The position numbers and the translations under genes are program-made. 64,000 nucleotides of DNA from Bacteroidota bacterium. GTDB taxonomy: Bacteria; Bacteroidota; Bacteroidia; Bacteroidales; P3. Positions 8,292-16,344 of this stretch are shown piece by piece. A model generated the notes under the pieces. The model ran no database searches, was not told where the DNA came from, and saw only the letters and a program-made list of their open reading frames with translations. Every line of letters starts with the position of its first letter. Position 1 is the stretch's first letter. The stretch covers positions 1-64,000 of the forward strand of contig JAFNAR010000001.1 of assembly GCA_017860255.1 (NCBI GenBank), given 5' to 3'.

Positions 8292-9278
8292 ATGAGATGT
8301 TTTAGAATAATTTTTATTGTTATATTTCTTTTTGGAGTAATTTCTTGTGGACAGGATAAAAAAGACAATAAAAACGAAATTAAAGATGAGTTAGCTCTTT
8401 TGGATGTGAAAATAAGGCAAGAGCCTAAAAATGCTGATTTATATTATGCTCGTTCTAAAGTTTTGTTAGAAAAAGGTAATATGAAGGAAAGTCTTATGGA
8501 TATTCAAACCGCTATTGATTTAAATAAAAAAGAGGTTAAATATTACGTTAGAAAAGCTGATATTCTTTTTAAAACTGGAGAAACAACATTAGCTTTTGCT
8601 GCATTGCAGGAAGCTCAAAAGATAAATCCAAAATCTTCCGATGTATATTTAAAAACTGCAGAGATTGCTTTATTGTTGAAAGACTATGATAAAACAATGT
8701 TTAATGTAAATGAAGCATTAAAAATTGATAAATTAAGTGCACAAGCCTACTATTTGAGAGGATGGACATTAAAAGAAAAGGGAGATACAATTCATGCAGT
8801 TGAAAGTTATAAACAGGCAATAGAATTAAAGCCTGATTATGAAGAACCATTTGAAGAATTAGGTTTACTTTATGCACTTAAAGGAGATAGATTGGCAATA
8901 GATTATTTAACTTCTACAATCAACATAAATCCTAAAAACGTTAATGCAATGTATGCTTTAGGACTTTTCTATCAAGAACATTCAATGATGCAAAAGGCAT
9001 TAGATACTTATCAACAGATTTTAACTATTAATCCAAAACATGCTGATGCACTTCATAATGTTGGGTACATAAATTTAGTTTATAAGAAATCCTATCAAGA
9101 TGCATTAATTCTATTCTCTAAAGCAATTGAAGCAGATACTAATTTTTATCAGGCATATTTCAATAGAGGAATAACATATGAACATTTGAAAGATATTCCA
9201 AAAGCTCAATCGGACTTTAAAAAAGTATTAGAAATAAATCCAGAACATAAGTTAGCAAAACAACATCTGAAAAAATAG
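8292..9278 (+). CDS. TPR-repeat lipoprotein
   Basis: 328 residues with a lipoprotein signal (VISCGQ, Cys about 19). About eight tetratricopeptide repeats follow (NADLYYARSKVLLEKGN, AQAYYLRGWTLKEKGD, VNAMYALGLFYQEHS, ADALHNVGYINLVYK, YQAYFNRGITYEHLKD). Such proteins act as scaffolds in envelope complexes; no catalytic motif is visible and the partner is unknown. It is divergent from the ECF sigma gene. That arrangement may be regulatory or simply adjacent. Confidence 0.8.
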   Translation: MRCFRIIFIVIFLFGVISCGQDKKDNKNEIKDELALLDVKIRQEPKNADLYYARSKVLLEKGNMKESLMDIQTAIDLNKKEVKYYVRKADILFKTGETTLAFAALQEAQKINPKSSDVYLKTAEIALLLKDYDKTMFNVNEALKIDKLSAQAYYLRGWTLKEKGDTIHAVESYKQAIELKPDYEEPFEELGLLYALKGDRLAIDYLTSTININPKNVNAMYALGLFYQEHSMMQKALDTYQQILTINPKHADALHNVGYINLVYKKSYQDALILFSKAIEADTNFYQAYFNRGITYEHLKDIPKAQSDFKKVLEINPEHKLAKQHLKK

Positions 9279-9333
9279 TATGAATTATTATAAAAAAAAA
9301 TCAAAAAAAATATCCATATAAAAAATAAAGATG

Positions 9334-9341
9334 TAATTTTG
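9334..9341 (+). promoter_or_regulatory. -7 promoter box of the pyrBI leader
   Basis: TAATTTTGC matches TAnnTTTG and sits 22 bp before the leader-peptide ATG. No TTG is seen at the usual distance; the upstream region is an A-rich tract. Confidence 0.6.
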
Positions 9342-9363
9342 CACGAACAATTAAAGAGGAAAA

Positions 9364-9441
9364 ATGTTTGAAAAAATAAACATAAATAACACATTAAATA
9401 GTATCTATTACGATATTAAGAATTTTAGTTTTTACAATTAA
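9364..9441 (+). CDS. Putative 25-residue pyrBI leader peptide
   Basis: A 25-codon ORF with a good Shine-Dalgarno (AAAGAGGA at 9353-9360) directly after a promoter box. Its stop codon touches the base of the terminator hairpin at 9440-9470, ahead of pyrB. The distal part of its mRNA is U-rich (AATTTTAGTTTTTAC). The layout is the same as pyrL in enteric bacteria, where UTP level sets polymerase pausing and the trailing ribosome blocks the terminator. That function is inference; the arrangement is seen directly. Confidence 0.6.
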   Translation: MFEKININNTLNSIYYDIKNFSFYN

Positions 9442-9470
9442 GCGACTTTATTTTTAGTCGCTTTTTTTTT
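9440..9470 (+). terminator. Attenuator terminator ahead of pyrB
   Basis: 8-bp stem (AAGCGACT with AGTCGCTT), 8-nt loop, followed by a run of about eight further T. It lies between the leader ORF and pyrB (ATG at 9508), with no new promoter visible in the 37 bp between. Confidence 0.8.
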
Positions 9471-9507
9471 GGAATAAAATTAATAAACATATAAAAAAGC
9501 AAATTAA

Positions 9508-10422
9508 ATGAATTTAAAAGGCAAAAATTTAATTTCAATTACAGATTACTCAAAGGAAGAATATTTAGATATACTTCGTTTGGCTGCAGAATTTGAAAAA
9601 AATCCTAAACAGGAAATTTTAAGAGACAAGGTTGTAGCTTCAATTTTCTTTGAACCTTCAACAAGAACTCGTTTAAGTTTTGAAAGTGCAGCTTCAATGT
9701 TGGGAGCAAAAGTTATTGGCTTTTCTAACCCTTCAGCAACATCACAATCAAAAGGAGAATCACTTCACGACACAATTAAAATGTTGTCATCCTATGTTGA
9801 TATTATTGTTATGCGTCATTCTATTGAAGGAGCAGCACGCTATGCAGCAGAAGTTGCAAGTGTACCTTTTATTAATGCAGGAGATGGTGCAAATCAACAC
9901 CCAACTCAATGTATGTTGGATTTATATTCAATTCTTAAAACGCAAGGTACTTTAGAAAACCTAAATATTGCCTTAGTAGGAGATCTTAAATATGGAAGAA
10001 CAGTTCACTCACTTGTTCAAGCCATGAGTAATTTTAATGCAACTTTCCATTTAGTTTCTCCTAACGAATTGAAATTACCTTCTTCTGTTAAGATGCATAT
10101 TAAAGATGCAAATCTAAAATATGAACAATACACTAATTTGGAAGATGTAATTCCATTTGCAGATATTATTTATATGACACGTATTCAAAGAGAAAGATTT
10201 TCTGATCCATTAGAATACGAAAAAGTAAAAGATTCTTACATTTTAGATTCAGCAATGCTAAAAGGATGTAAAGAAACTATGAGAATACTTCATCCACTTC
10301 CAAGAGTTAATGAAATTGCAACAGACGTTGACAAAACTCCTTATGCATACTATTTCCAACAAGCAAGAAATGGAGTTTATGTTCGTCAAGCACTAATGGC
10401 AGCAATTTTGGGAGTTAAGTAA
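9508..10422 (+). CDS. pyrB: Aspartate carbamoyltransferase catalytic subunit
   Basis: Condenses carbamoyl phosphate with L-aspartate to N-carbamoyl-L-aspartate, the committed step of pyrimidine synthesis. 304 residues, the normal length. The carbamoyl-phosphate loop FFEPSTRTRLSFESA is at about 47-61 (STRTR 51-55), HPTQ is near 131, and the aspartate-binding region with MTRIQRERF and LHPLPRVNEIATDVD is in the C-terminal half. The pyrI gene follows after 67 bp, so the holoenzyme should be the allosteric PyrB6-PyrI6 type. A leader peptide and terminator precede it. Confidence 0.97.
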   Translation: MNLKGKNLISITDYSKEEYLDILRLAAEFEKNPKQEILRDKVVASIFFEPSTRTRLSFESAASMLGAKVIGFSNPSATSQSKGESLHDTIKMLSSYVDIIVMRHSIEGAARYAAEVASVPFINAGDGANQHPTQCMLDLYSILKTQGTLENLNIALVGDLKYGRTVHSLVQAMSNFNATFHLVSPNELKLPSSVKMHIKDANLKYEQYTNLEDVIPFADIIYMTRIQRERFSDPLEYEKVKDSYILDSAMLKGCKETMRILHPLPRVNEIATDVDKTPYAYYFQQARNGVYVRQALMAAILGVK

Positions 10423-10489
10423 AAAATTAAATTCATTGTGTCTTAAATTTAAAGATAAGGGATTAAAAAAGCTTAAAAATAAAAATAAA

Positions 10490-10951
10490 ATGACAAAACA
10501 AAATAAGAAAGAATTAGTAGTATCTGCAATTGAAAACGGAACTGTAATTGATCATATTCCAGTAGATACAGTACTTATGGTATTAAGCATTTTGGGCTTA
10601 GATAAATACGAAGATGAAGTATTGATAGGAAACAACCTTAATAGTAAGAAATATGGCAAGAAAGGAATTATTAAGGCAAGAAACAAGTTTTTTGAACAAG
10701 AAGATATAAACAAAATAGCTCTTGTAGCTCCAAATGCAACTCTAATTGTGATTAGAGACTATGAAGTTGTAGAGAAAAAATTTGTTGAAATACCTAAAAA
10801 GATAGAAAAGATATTAAAATGTATAAATCCAAATTGCATAACCAATAAGGAAACAATCGAGACGAAGTTTAATGTTATTGAAGAAAAACCATTAAAAATT
10901 CAATGTCATTATTGCGAAAAAACAATGACTAACATTCGTTTTGCAGAATAG
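10490..10951 (+). CDS. pyrI: Aspartate carbamoyltransferase regulatory subunit
   Basis: Binds CTP/ATP and links catalytic trimers. 153 residues from the ATG at 10490; the longer open frame back to 10436 adds a low-complexity leader (KLKNKNK) absent from the family. The N-terminal nucleotide-binding domain begins KKELVVSAIENGTVIDHIP. The C-terminal zinc domain has four cysteines in the expected C-x4-C ... C-x2-C order (CINPNC, CHYC). It forms an operon with pyrB. Confidence 0.95.
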   Translation: MTKQNKKELVVSAIENGTVIDHIPVDTVLMVLSILGLDKYEDEVLIGNNLNSKKYGKKGIIKARNKFFEQEDINKIALVAPNATLIVIRDYEVVEKKFVEIPKKIEKILKCINPNCITNKETIETKFNVIEEKPLKIQCHYCEKTMTNIRFAE

Positions 10952-11036
10952 ATAATATTTACTATCCAATTTCTTAAAAATAGAGATTATCAAGCAGTAT
11001 TTTAAAACCATATTAAAAAAATGGTGGGCAACGTCT

Positions 11037-11933
11037 TTGGTTTTCTTCAAGATAATGATACCAGTAAGTATTATTATTAAAATCTTGCAGGAAACCAATG
11101 CGATGCCTTTCATCAGTCAAATTTTTGAGCCCTTAATGCATCCTTTAGGACTTCCTTCTGAGATGAGTTTGGTTTGGGTTACGTCAATGTTATCCAATAT
11201 TTATGGAGGCATATTAGCTTTAAGCAGTATTTATGCCAATAATCCACTCACCATGGCTCAAATGACAACTCTAACAACATTAATACTATTTGCACATACT
11301 CTATTAATAGAAATTCCAATATGTAAAAAAGCAGGAACAAAAATATTACCAATATTTCTAATTCGTGTAGTAGGAGGATATGTTTTTGCTCTAATTTTAA
11401 ATTTAATATATTCATCATTGGGTGTCTTTCAAAATCAAATAGCAATTCCTATGCTAACTCCCGATAATCTTTCTTTAGGTAACTGGGCTTTATTGGAGGT
11501 TAGAAAATACATAATAATTGCACTTATTGTATTGTCTTTAATAATCACTTTAGATATTTTAGAAAGAATAAAAGTGATTAGCATAATAAATAAGTTATTA
11601 TATCCAATAATTAAACTTTTAGGAATAAGTGAGAAAGTTCTCCCACTCACCCTAATTGGAATGACATTAGGATTGGCTTATGGAGGAGGACTTATTATTA
11701 CAGAATCTAAACAAAAGGATATTTCATCCAAAGATATATTTCTTTCATTGGCACTCTTAAGCCTTTTTCATTCAATAATTGAAGACTCTCTTCTTATGAT
11801 AGGACTTGGAGCTTCTTGGACAGGAATATTCTTGTTCCGATTTGTTGTTTCAATCCTTGCAATGTTTGTAATTGTTAAGCTTGTAAATAAGCTACCTGTA
11901 AAATATTTTATGAGCACTTCTCGCTCAAAATAA
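11037..11933 (+). CDS. Nucleoside recognition (Gate) domain membrane protein
   Basis: Polytopic inner-membrane protein of about 298 residues with around eight hydrophobic segments and the Gate-type pattern (IMIPVSIIIKIL near the N-terminus, LGLPSEMSLVWVTSMLSNIYGG). The relatives are spore-maturation/nucleoside-transport-like proteins of uncertain substrate. The start is a problem. The only standard start is the TTG at 11037, but the frame stays open back to 10956 and encodes a plausible N-terminus (KTILKKWWATS) without any ATG, GTG or TTG. A non-standard start (ATT or ATA around 10980-10991) or loss of the original start is possible. It lies 85 bp after pyrI on the same strand. Confidence 0.75.
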   Translation: MVFFKIMIPVSIIIKILQETNAMPFISQIFEPLMHPLGLPSEMSLVWVTSMLSNIYGGILALSSIYANNPLTMAQMTTLTTLILFAHTLLIEIPICKKAGTKILPIFLIRVVGGYVFALILNLIYSSLGVFQNQIAIPMLTPDNLSLGNWALLEVRKYIIIALIVLSLIITLDILERIKVISIINKLLYPIIKLLGISEKVLPLTLIGMTLGLAYGGGLIITESKQKDISSKDIFLSLALLSLFHSIIEDSLLMIGLGASWTGIFLFRFVVSILAMFVIVKLVNKLPVKYFMSTSRSK

Positions 11934-11956
11934 TCTAACTTTAAACAAACAATTTA

Positions 11957-11987
11957 TTTGTTCGTTATTCAAAAAACTCTATTTTTG
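11957..11987 (+). promoter_or_regulatory. Consensus promoter of the lipoprotein gene at 12008
   Basis: TTTG (11957-11960), exactly 19 nt, TATTTTTG (11980-11987), 20 bp before the ATG. This is the cleanest match to the Bacteroidota promoter in the window. Confidence 0.8.
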
Positions 11988-12007
11988 CAAAAATAAAAGT
12001 ATTAATT

Positions 12008-12715
12008 ATGAAAAAATTAGCATTTTATTCCATTTTACTATCTCTTGTAGCTTTTAGTTATAGCTGTGGAGGAGATGATGATACAACTACAACAAAACCT
12101 TCATCAAACCAAACATCCATATCAAACACAAATGTTAATCTGAAAGTTGGAGAAACAGCCAATGTTGTAATAAAAAATTACGATTCTATAGTTCTTGTAA
12201 ATAATTCCAATATAGCTTCAATTGAAAAGATAGATTCATTAAATTATAGAATAGTTGGAAGAAAAGTAGGTAAAACATTTATAGATTTAAAAAATGTAAA
12301 ATGCAATATTACAATCAATAGATATTATGCATATTTCAGAGATCCAAATCTATCATGGGGAGAAGGAAAAAATATTGTTAAATCTTATGAATTAAGAATT
12401 CTAAAAACAGATGAACCATCTTCACTACTATATCAAGAAAACAATAGTGTTTGTCTAAAATATGTTAATTATCTTTTTACTGATTACAAACTTTCAAGCA
12501 TAAATATGTATTTTCTACCAGAAAAAACTATTGAAATCAGTAATTATCTTAACGATTATTATATTCAATCAGCTCAAATTGATCCTGAATATGATTTATA
12601 CGAAAGTCCACTTCCAAAAACAGATCCAAAATTTTTCAATGTTAGAGTAAAAAAGACACCTGTTAATTTTAATAATGTTGATTATATACTTATAACACTT
12701 TCTAATCCAAACTAA
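12008..12715 (+). CDS. Hypothetical lipoprotein with a bacterial Ig-like N-terminal region
   Basis: 235 residues with a lipoprotein signal (FSYSCGGDDD; the acidic residues after Cys resemble a surface-export signal of Bacteroidota lipoproteins). A Thr/Ser-rich linker follows. Next comes a stretch with the rhythm of BIG2-type repeats (NVNLKVGETANVVIKNYDS ... IVGRKVGKTFIDLKN). The C-terminal half is unrecognised. It is probably a surface or outer-membrane lipoprotein of unknown role. It is transcribed alone from the consensus promoter at 11957-11987. Confidence 0.7.
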   Translation: MKKLAFYSILLSLVAFSYSCGGDDDTTTTKPSSNQTSISNTNVNLKVGETANVVIKNYDSIVLVNNSNIASIEKIDSLNYRIVGRKVGKTFIDLKNVKCNITINRYYAYFRDPNLSWGEGKNIVKSYELRILKTDEPSSLLYQENNSVCLKYVNYLFTDYKLSSINMYFLPEKTIEISNYLNDYYIQSAQIDPEYDLYESPLPKTDPKFFNVRVKKTPVNFNNVDYILITLSNPN

Positions 12716-12941
12716 AAGTAATTTAATCGTTTCTTAATTTAGTATTTATTCTCTCATAATATAAAAGGAGCATACAAACTATTGCTCCCAATCAATCATA
12801 ACACTTTGTATAATCAAAATTGTACAAATAAAACTTTATTCCTATAAAACAAAATATAGAGTTAATATTCATAAAATAAGTGAACTAAATCTTTTTTTAA
12901 TTTTTTCTTTTAAAATTAATACAAGATAAGAAAATTATTAT

Positions 12942-13008
12942 TAAATTTGCCAATTAAACAAAAATACCGCCAGAGACAATAAAACTAATGTAACTGACGG
13001 TGCTTTGC
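12942..13008 (+). ncRNA. Candidate structured element, copy 1
   Basis: A promoter-like TAAATTTG box, then a hairpin: ACCG/CGGT outer stem (12966-12969, 12998-13001), CAG/CTG inner stem, 20-nt loop ending TGTAA, followed by GCTTTGC. A second copy at 17786-17859 has a different outer stem that still pairs. Whether it is transcribed is unknown. Confidence 0.4.
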
Positions 13009-13083
13009 TATTTTAGAAAGTAACTCAGTAAAATAAATGTTTGAACTTTGATTAAACTGATTATATGATGAACTATGAGTGTT

Positions 13084-13160
13084 AACCCCTAAATCCCCTA
13101 AAGGGGACTTTTGATGACACATAACGCATACCCAGTTCCCCTTTAGGGGGCAGGGGTGAA
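13084..13160 (+). repeat. A-type repeat, copy A2
   Basis: Begins TTAACCCCTAAATCCCC, contains CCCCTAAAGGGG and ends CCCCTTTAGGGGGCAGGGGT, so the two ends are inverted copies of each other. Confidence 0.75.
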
Positions 13161-13258
13161 AAAGAAATATCAAGAAAAACAGCAAATCAGTACAATCTAT
13201 ATAAAAGACAAAAACAACTCAAAAACTAAACGACTAAACAAATCAACAATAAAAAATC

Positions 13259-14134
13259 ATGAAAGGTATAGTATTAGCAGGAGGTTCGGGAACAAGACTT
13301 TTCCCAATCACTAAAGGTGTTAGTAAACAAATGCTTCCAATATATGATAAACCAATGGTATATTATCCAATATCAGTTTTAATGTTGGCAGGAATAAGAG
13401 AGATACTTATAATTTCAACACCTGAAGATTTGCCAGGATTTAAAAGACTATTGGGCAATGGTTCCGATTATGGAGTAGAATTTACCTATGAAGAACAACC
13501 TTCTCCAGATGGTTTGGCACAAGCATTTATAATTGGAGAGAAGTTTATTGGAAATGATTCTGCATGTTTGGTATTAGGGGATAATATATTCTATGGCCAA
13601 AACTTTTCATCAATGCTTCAAACAGCATTAAATGATGCAGAGAAAAACAATATGGCAACAGTATTTGGATATTATGTAAATGATCCAGAAAGATATGGAG
13701 TTGCAGAGTTTGACCAAGAAGGAAAAGTTCTTTCCATTGAAGAAAAACCAAAAGAACCAAAATCCAATTATGCAGTTGTGGGATTGTATTTTTATCCAAA
13801 CAAGGTAGTGGAAGTTGCAAAAAATATAAAACCATCAGCAAGGGGAGAATTGGAAATAACCACTGTAAACCAAGAATTCCTTAAATCTCAACAACTAAAA
13901 GTACAACTCTTAGGACGTGGTTTTGCATGGTTAGATACTGGAACACACGATTCTCTTAGTGAAGCATCCACATTTATAGAAGTATTAGAAAAACGCCAAG
14001 GACTAAAAATTGCATGTCTTGAAGAAATAGCATATACAAAAGGCTGGATAGCCAAAGATAAACTTCAAGAATTAGCAAAACCAATGATAAAAAACCAATA
14101 CGGACAATACCTTTTAGGATTAGTGAAAAACTAA
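13259..14134 (+). CDS. rmlA: Glucose-1-phosphate thymidylyltransferase
   Basis: Makes dTDP-glucose from dTTP and glucose 1-phosphate, the entry to dTDP-deoxysugars. 291 residues, normal length. The nucleotidyltransferase signature [11 protein letters not shown] with [12 protein letters not shown] is at about 8-33. [10 protein letters not shown] (metal-binding Asp) is near 103-112, [15 protein letters not shown] near 161, and TGTHDSL near 222. rmlB is nearby, but rmlC and rmlD are absent from the window, so the product probably feeds the dideoxyhexose genes at 19.9-23.2 kb rather than rhamnose. It stands alone between A-type repeats. Confidence 0.96.
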   Translation: MKGIVLAGGSGTRLFPITKGVSKQMLPIYDKPMVYYPISVLMLAGIREILIISTPEDLPGFKRLLGNGSDYGVEFTYEEQPSPDGLAQAFIIGEKFIGNDSACLVLGDNIFYGQNFSSMLQTALNDAEKNNMATVFGYYVNDPERYGVAEFDQEGKVLSIEEKPKEPKSNYAVVGLYFYPNKVVEVAKNIKPSARGELEITTVNQEFLKSQQLKVQLLGRGFAWLDTGTHDSLSEASTFIEVLEKRQGLKIACLEEIAYTKGWIAKDKLQELAKPMIKNQYGQYLLGLVKN

Positions 14135-14141
14135 TTTTAAT

Positions 14142-14276
14142 TACCCCAACCCCCTAAAGGAGGCTAGCCAGAACATATATTTATCCCTTTAGTGCAGAAG
14201 TAAAATATAGACAAGAGTTTTTTTCAGGATAAAGTTTAATAGTACTTGTTCCCCTTTAGGGGTTAGGGGTAAAAAA
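14142..14276 (+). repeat. A-type repeat, copy A3
   Basis: About 135 bp, beginning ACCCCAACCCCCTAAAGG and ending CCCCTTTAGGGGTTAGGGGT. It fills the gap between rmlA and the next gene, and the middle part differs from A4/A5. Confidence 0.75.
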
Positions 14277-14306
14277 AGAAAACTAAATTTAAAAATAGTT
14301 CAAAAG

Positions 14307-14603
14307 GTGGAAATACTTTCAGGAGTAGTTCATGAAGTGCCTGAGGATATGCTCAGAGTTTTTGAAGATAGTGAAGAAATTCTAAAAATTTGGAATGGGT
14401 TAACTCCAATTCAAAGAAATGAATGGATATGTTGGACAACAATTGTAAAAAAGCAGGAAACAAGAAAAAAACATATTCAAAGAATGATTGAAGAATTAAA
14501 AGAAGGAGTAAAACAACCTTGTTGCTGGCCTGGATGTCCCCACAGACACCCAGAAAGAAAAACCTACTTTAAGAACATAAAAGAATACGAAGCAAAAAAG
14601 TAA
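14307..14603 (+). CDS. YdeI/OmpD-associated (bacteriocin-protection) family small protein
   Basis: 98 residues starting at GTG (no ATG is available before residue 15). The HEVPEDMLRVFEDSEEILKIWNGLTPIQRNEWICWTTIVKK part resembles the C-terminal domain of YdeI/OmpD-associated proteins (PF13376). The C-terminus carries CCWPGCPHRHPERKTY, a Cys/His cluster that could bind metal. The function is unknown and the link to polysaccharide synthesis is only positional. Repeats flank it on the left. Confidence 0.6.
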   Translation: MEILSGVVHEVPEDMLRVFEDSEEILKIWNGLTPIQRNEWICWTTIVKKQETRKKHIQRMIEELKEGVKQPCCWPGCPHRHPERKTYFKNIKEYEAKK

Positions 14604-14689
14604 GTAAGAAGCAAAAATTAAAGATTAATTAATAATTACAACTAAACGCCTAAACGCCTAAACAACTCAACAACTAAACCCCCACAACA

Positions 14690-15562
14690 ATGCTCTACCT
14701 CTTCCTAAGTATTTTCTCAAGTATTGCAATTCTAATTATTTTTAAGGTTATTGGGAAATACAATATTAAGGTAATTCAACCAATAATTATTAACTATTTT
14801 GTAGCATCAATATTAGGATTTCTATCTGCAGGACTAACCCCTAAAGAAATCATAGAAATTCCAACAGATTGGATATTGCCAGGAGTTTTTATTGGAAGTC
14901 TCTATGTTTTTACATTCTTTCTTATTGGATATTCAACCAAAAAAGCAGGAATGGCATTAACAACCATAGCTTCCAAGATGAGCTTCGTTTTTCCAATGTT
15001 CTTCTCCATACTAATTGATGCTAATGATAATTATTCAAACACCAAACTCATACTATTACTAATGGCAATACTTGCAGTATTTCTATCAGTATATAAAAAG
15101 AAAACAAAAACAATAGACTCATTATTTATAATCTTACTGCCATTTATACTCTTCGTGCTAATGGGAATTGCTGATTCTCTTGTGAAGTTTGCTCAAAACT
15201 CATTTGTGAAAAATGAAAGTCAATCCTCAATCTTCTCGTTTCTAATTTTCTCCTTTGCTGCAATATGGGGATTAATCCTGATAATGTTTCAAAAAGACAA
15301 AAAAGAAATCATTCAATCAAAAGTATTAATTACAGGACTAATATTAGGAATATGCAATTTTGGCTCCCTCTACTTTTTTATAAATGCATTAAACTCCCTA
15401 ACATTCAACAATTCATTAGTAATAGCCTTAAACAATATGGGAGTAGTCCTGTTTTCAATAATAATAGCCCTAAGCTTTTTTAAAGAAAAAATAACAAAAC
15501 TAAACAAAGCAGGAATAGCATTCACAATAATAACATTTATTGCAATAATTGCTTTTTTATAA
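14690..15562 (+). CDS. EamA/DMT-superfamily membrane transporter
   Basis: 290 residues with about ten hydrophobic segments spread evenly, the layout of drug/metabolite transporters with two EamA repeats. The second repeat ends with NNMGVVLFSIIIALSFFKEKITKLNKAGIAFTI, the typical final-helix pattern. The substrate cannot be predicted. It ends seven bp before an A-type repeat. Confidence 0.75.
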   Translation: MLYLFLSIFSSIAILIIFKVIGKYNIKVIQPIIINYFVASILGFLSAGLTPKEIIEIPTDWILPGVFIGSLYVFTFFLIGYSTKKAGMALTTIASKMSFVFPMFFSILIDANDNYSNTKLILLLMAILAVFLSVYKKKTKTIDSLFIILLPFILFVLMGIADSLVKFAQNSFVKNESQSSIFSFLIFSFAAIWGLILIMFQKDKKEIIQSKVLITGLILGICNFGSLYFFINALNSLTFNNSLVIALNNMGVVLFSIIIALSFFKEKITKLNKAGIAFTIITFIAIIAFL

Positions 15563-15568
15563 AGTAAC

Positions 15569-15706
15569 ACCCCCAACCCCCTAAAGTGGGCTTAACCAAT
15601 ATAACGAATATCTCCCTTTAGGGTAGGGTTAATACACATTTATTCCCCTTGTTTTTATGATAAAAGTTCAATAGCACAATTCCCCTTTAGGGGTTAGGGG
15701 TAAAAA
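15569..15706 (+). repeat. A-type repeat, copy A4 (left flank of the DUF559 gene)
   Basis: 138 bp, nearly identical in sequence and length to A5 at 16079-16215, and in the same orientation. Its right end runs to within 5 bp of the DUF559 ATG. Confidence 0.85.
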
Positions 15707-15710
15707 AATC

Positions 15711-16076
15711 ATGCAAATCATTATAAAACCATCAATGTTTTATGGAGCAAATCCAGAAATATTTGTAAAAGCAAAAGAGTTACGTGAAAACATGACTGAT
15801 GCTGAGAAAATATTATGGAGTCGTTTGAAAAATAAGCAAATTGGAGAAAGATTTAAACCCCAACATCCTATTTCAATATTTATAGTTGATTTCTATTGCC
15901 ATAGTAAAAAACTTGTAGTTGAAATTGATGGGGGTTATCATAAAACTCAATTAGAATATGATAATGGAAGAACATCTGAACTTGAACATTTTGGAATAAA
16001 GGTAATTAGATTTACAAATGAAGAAGTATTAAATAATATAGATAAAGTATTGGATGTGATTAAGAAGCATCTTTAA
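15711..16076 (+). CDS. DUF559 domain protein (Vsr/restriction-endonuclease-like fold)
   Basis: 121 residues. The family signature is clear: KAKELRENMTDAEKILWSRLKNKQIGERFKPQHPI, then FIVDFYCHSKKLVVEIDGGYH. The D...E-x-D pattern (VDFYC, VEIDG) matches the PD-(D/E)XK-like active site of Vsr-type nucleases. No cognate methylase is adjacent. The gene is bracketed at a distance of 3-5 bp by two near-identical direct repeats (A4, A5), so it reads as a discrete inserted unit inside the rml region. Its function in vivo is unknown. Confidence 0.85.
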   Translation: MQIIIKPSMFYGANPEIFVKAKELRENMTDAEKILWSRLKNKQIGERFKPQHPISIFIVDFYCHSKKLVVEIDGGYHKTQLEYDNGRTSELEHFGIKVIRFTNEEVLNNIDKVLDVIKKHL

Positions 16077-16078
16077 CT

Positions 16079-16215
16079 ACCCCCAACCCCCTAAAGGGGG
16101 CTTAACAAATATAACGAATATCTCCCTTTAGGGCAGGGGTAATACATATTTATTCCCCTTGTTTTTAGGAATAAAGTTCAATAGCACGATTCCCCTTTAG
16201 GGGTTAGGGGTAAAA
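16079..16215 (+). repeat. A-type repeat, copy A5 (right flank of the DUF559 gene)
   Basis: Starts 2 bp after the DUF559 stop. It has the same end motifs and the same internal ACGAATATCTCCC and TTTATTCCCCTTG blocks as A4, so the two form a direct repeat around the gene. Confidence 0.85.
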
Positions 16216-16259
16216 ATAGAATAAAGATATTAATAATTAATAATAAACTTATACTAAAT

Positions 16260-16328
16260 TACCCCAACCCCCTAAAGGGGGCTTAATCATTACATCTAAT
16301 AACTCCCTTTAGGGGTTAGGGATAAAAA
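16260..16328 (+). repeat. A-type repeat, short copy A6
   Basis: About 69 bp with both ends (ACCCCAACCCCCTAAAGG and CCCTTTAGGGGTTAGGG) but lacking the second half of the longer copies. It sits just before rmlB. Confidence 0.75.
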
Positions 16329-16344
16329 AATAAAATAAATAGAA

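Larger units (their letters stand above)
12716..13258. other. Intergenic region before rmlA
   Basis: Contains a small inverted repeat (GGAGC/GCTCC, 12767-12788), a TAAATTTG promoter-like box (12942-12949), a hairpin at 12966-13008 that recurs near 17.8 kb, and an A-type repeat (13084-13160). No gene; the 66-codon minus frame at 12985-13185 lies inside the repeats. Confidence 0.7.

Noticed and set aside
12767-12788. Terminator after the lipoprotein at 12008
   Set aside because: GGAGC/GCTCC is only a 5-bp stem with a 12-nt loop and no T run; too weak to call.
13545-13841. 98-codon frame on the minus strand inside rmlA
   Set aside because: Antisense shadow of a strongly conserved gene; composition is Leu/His-rich and unlike a protein.
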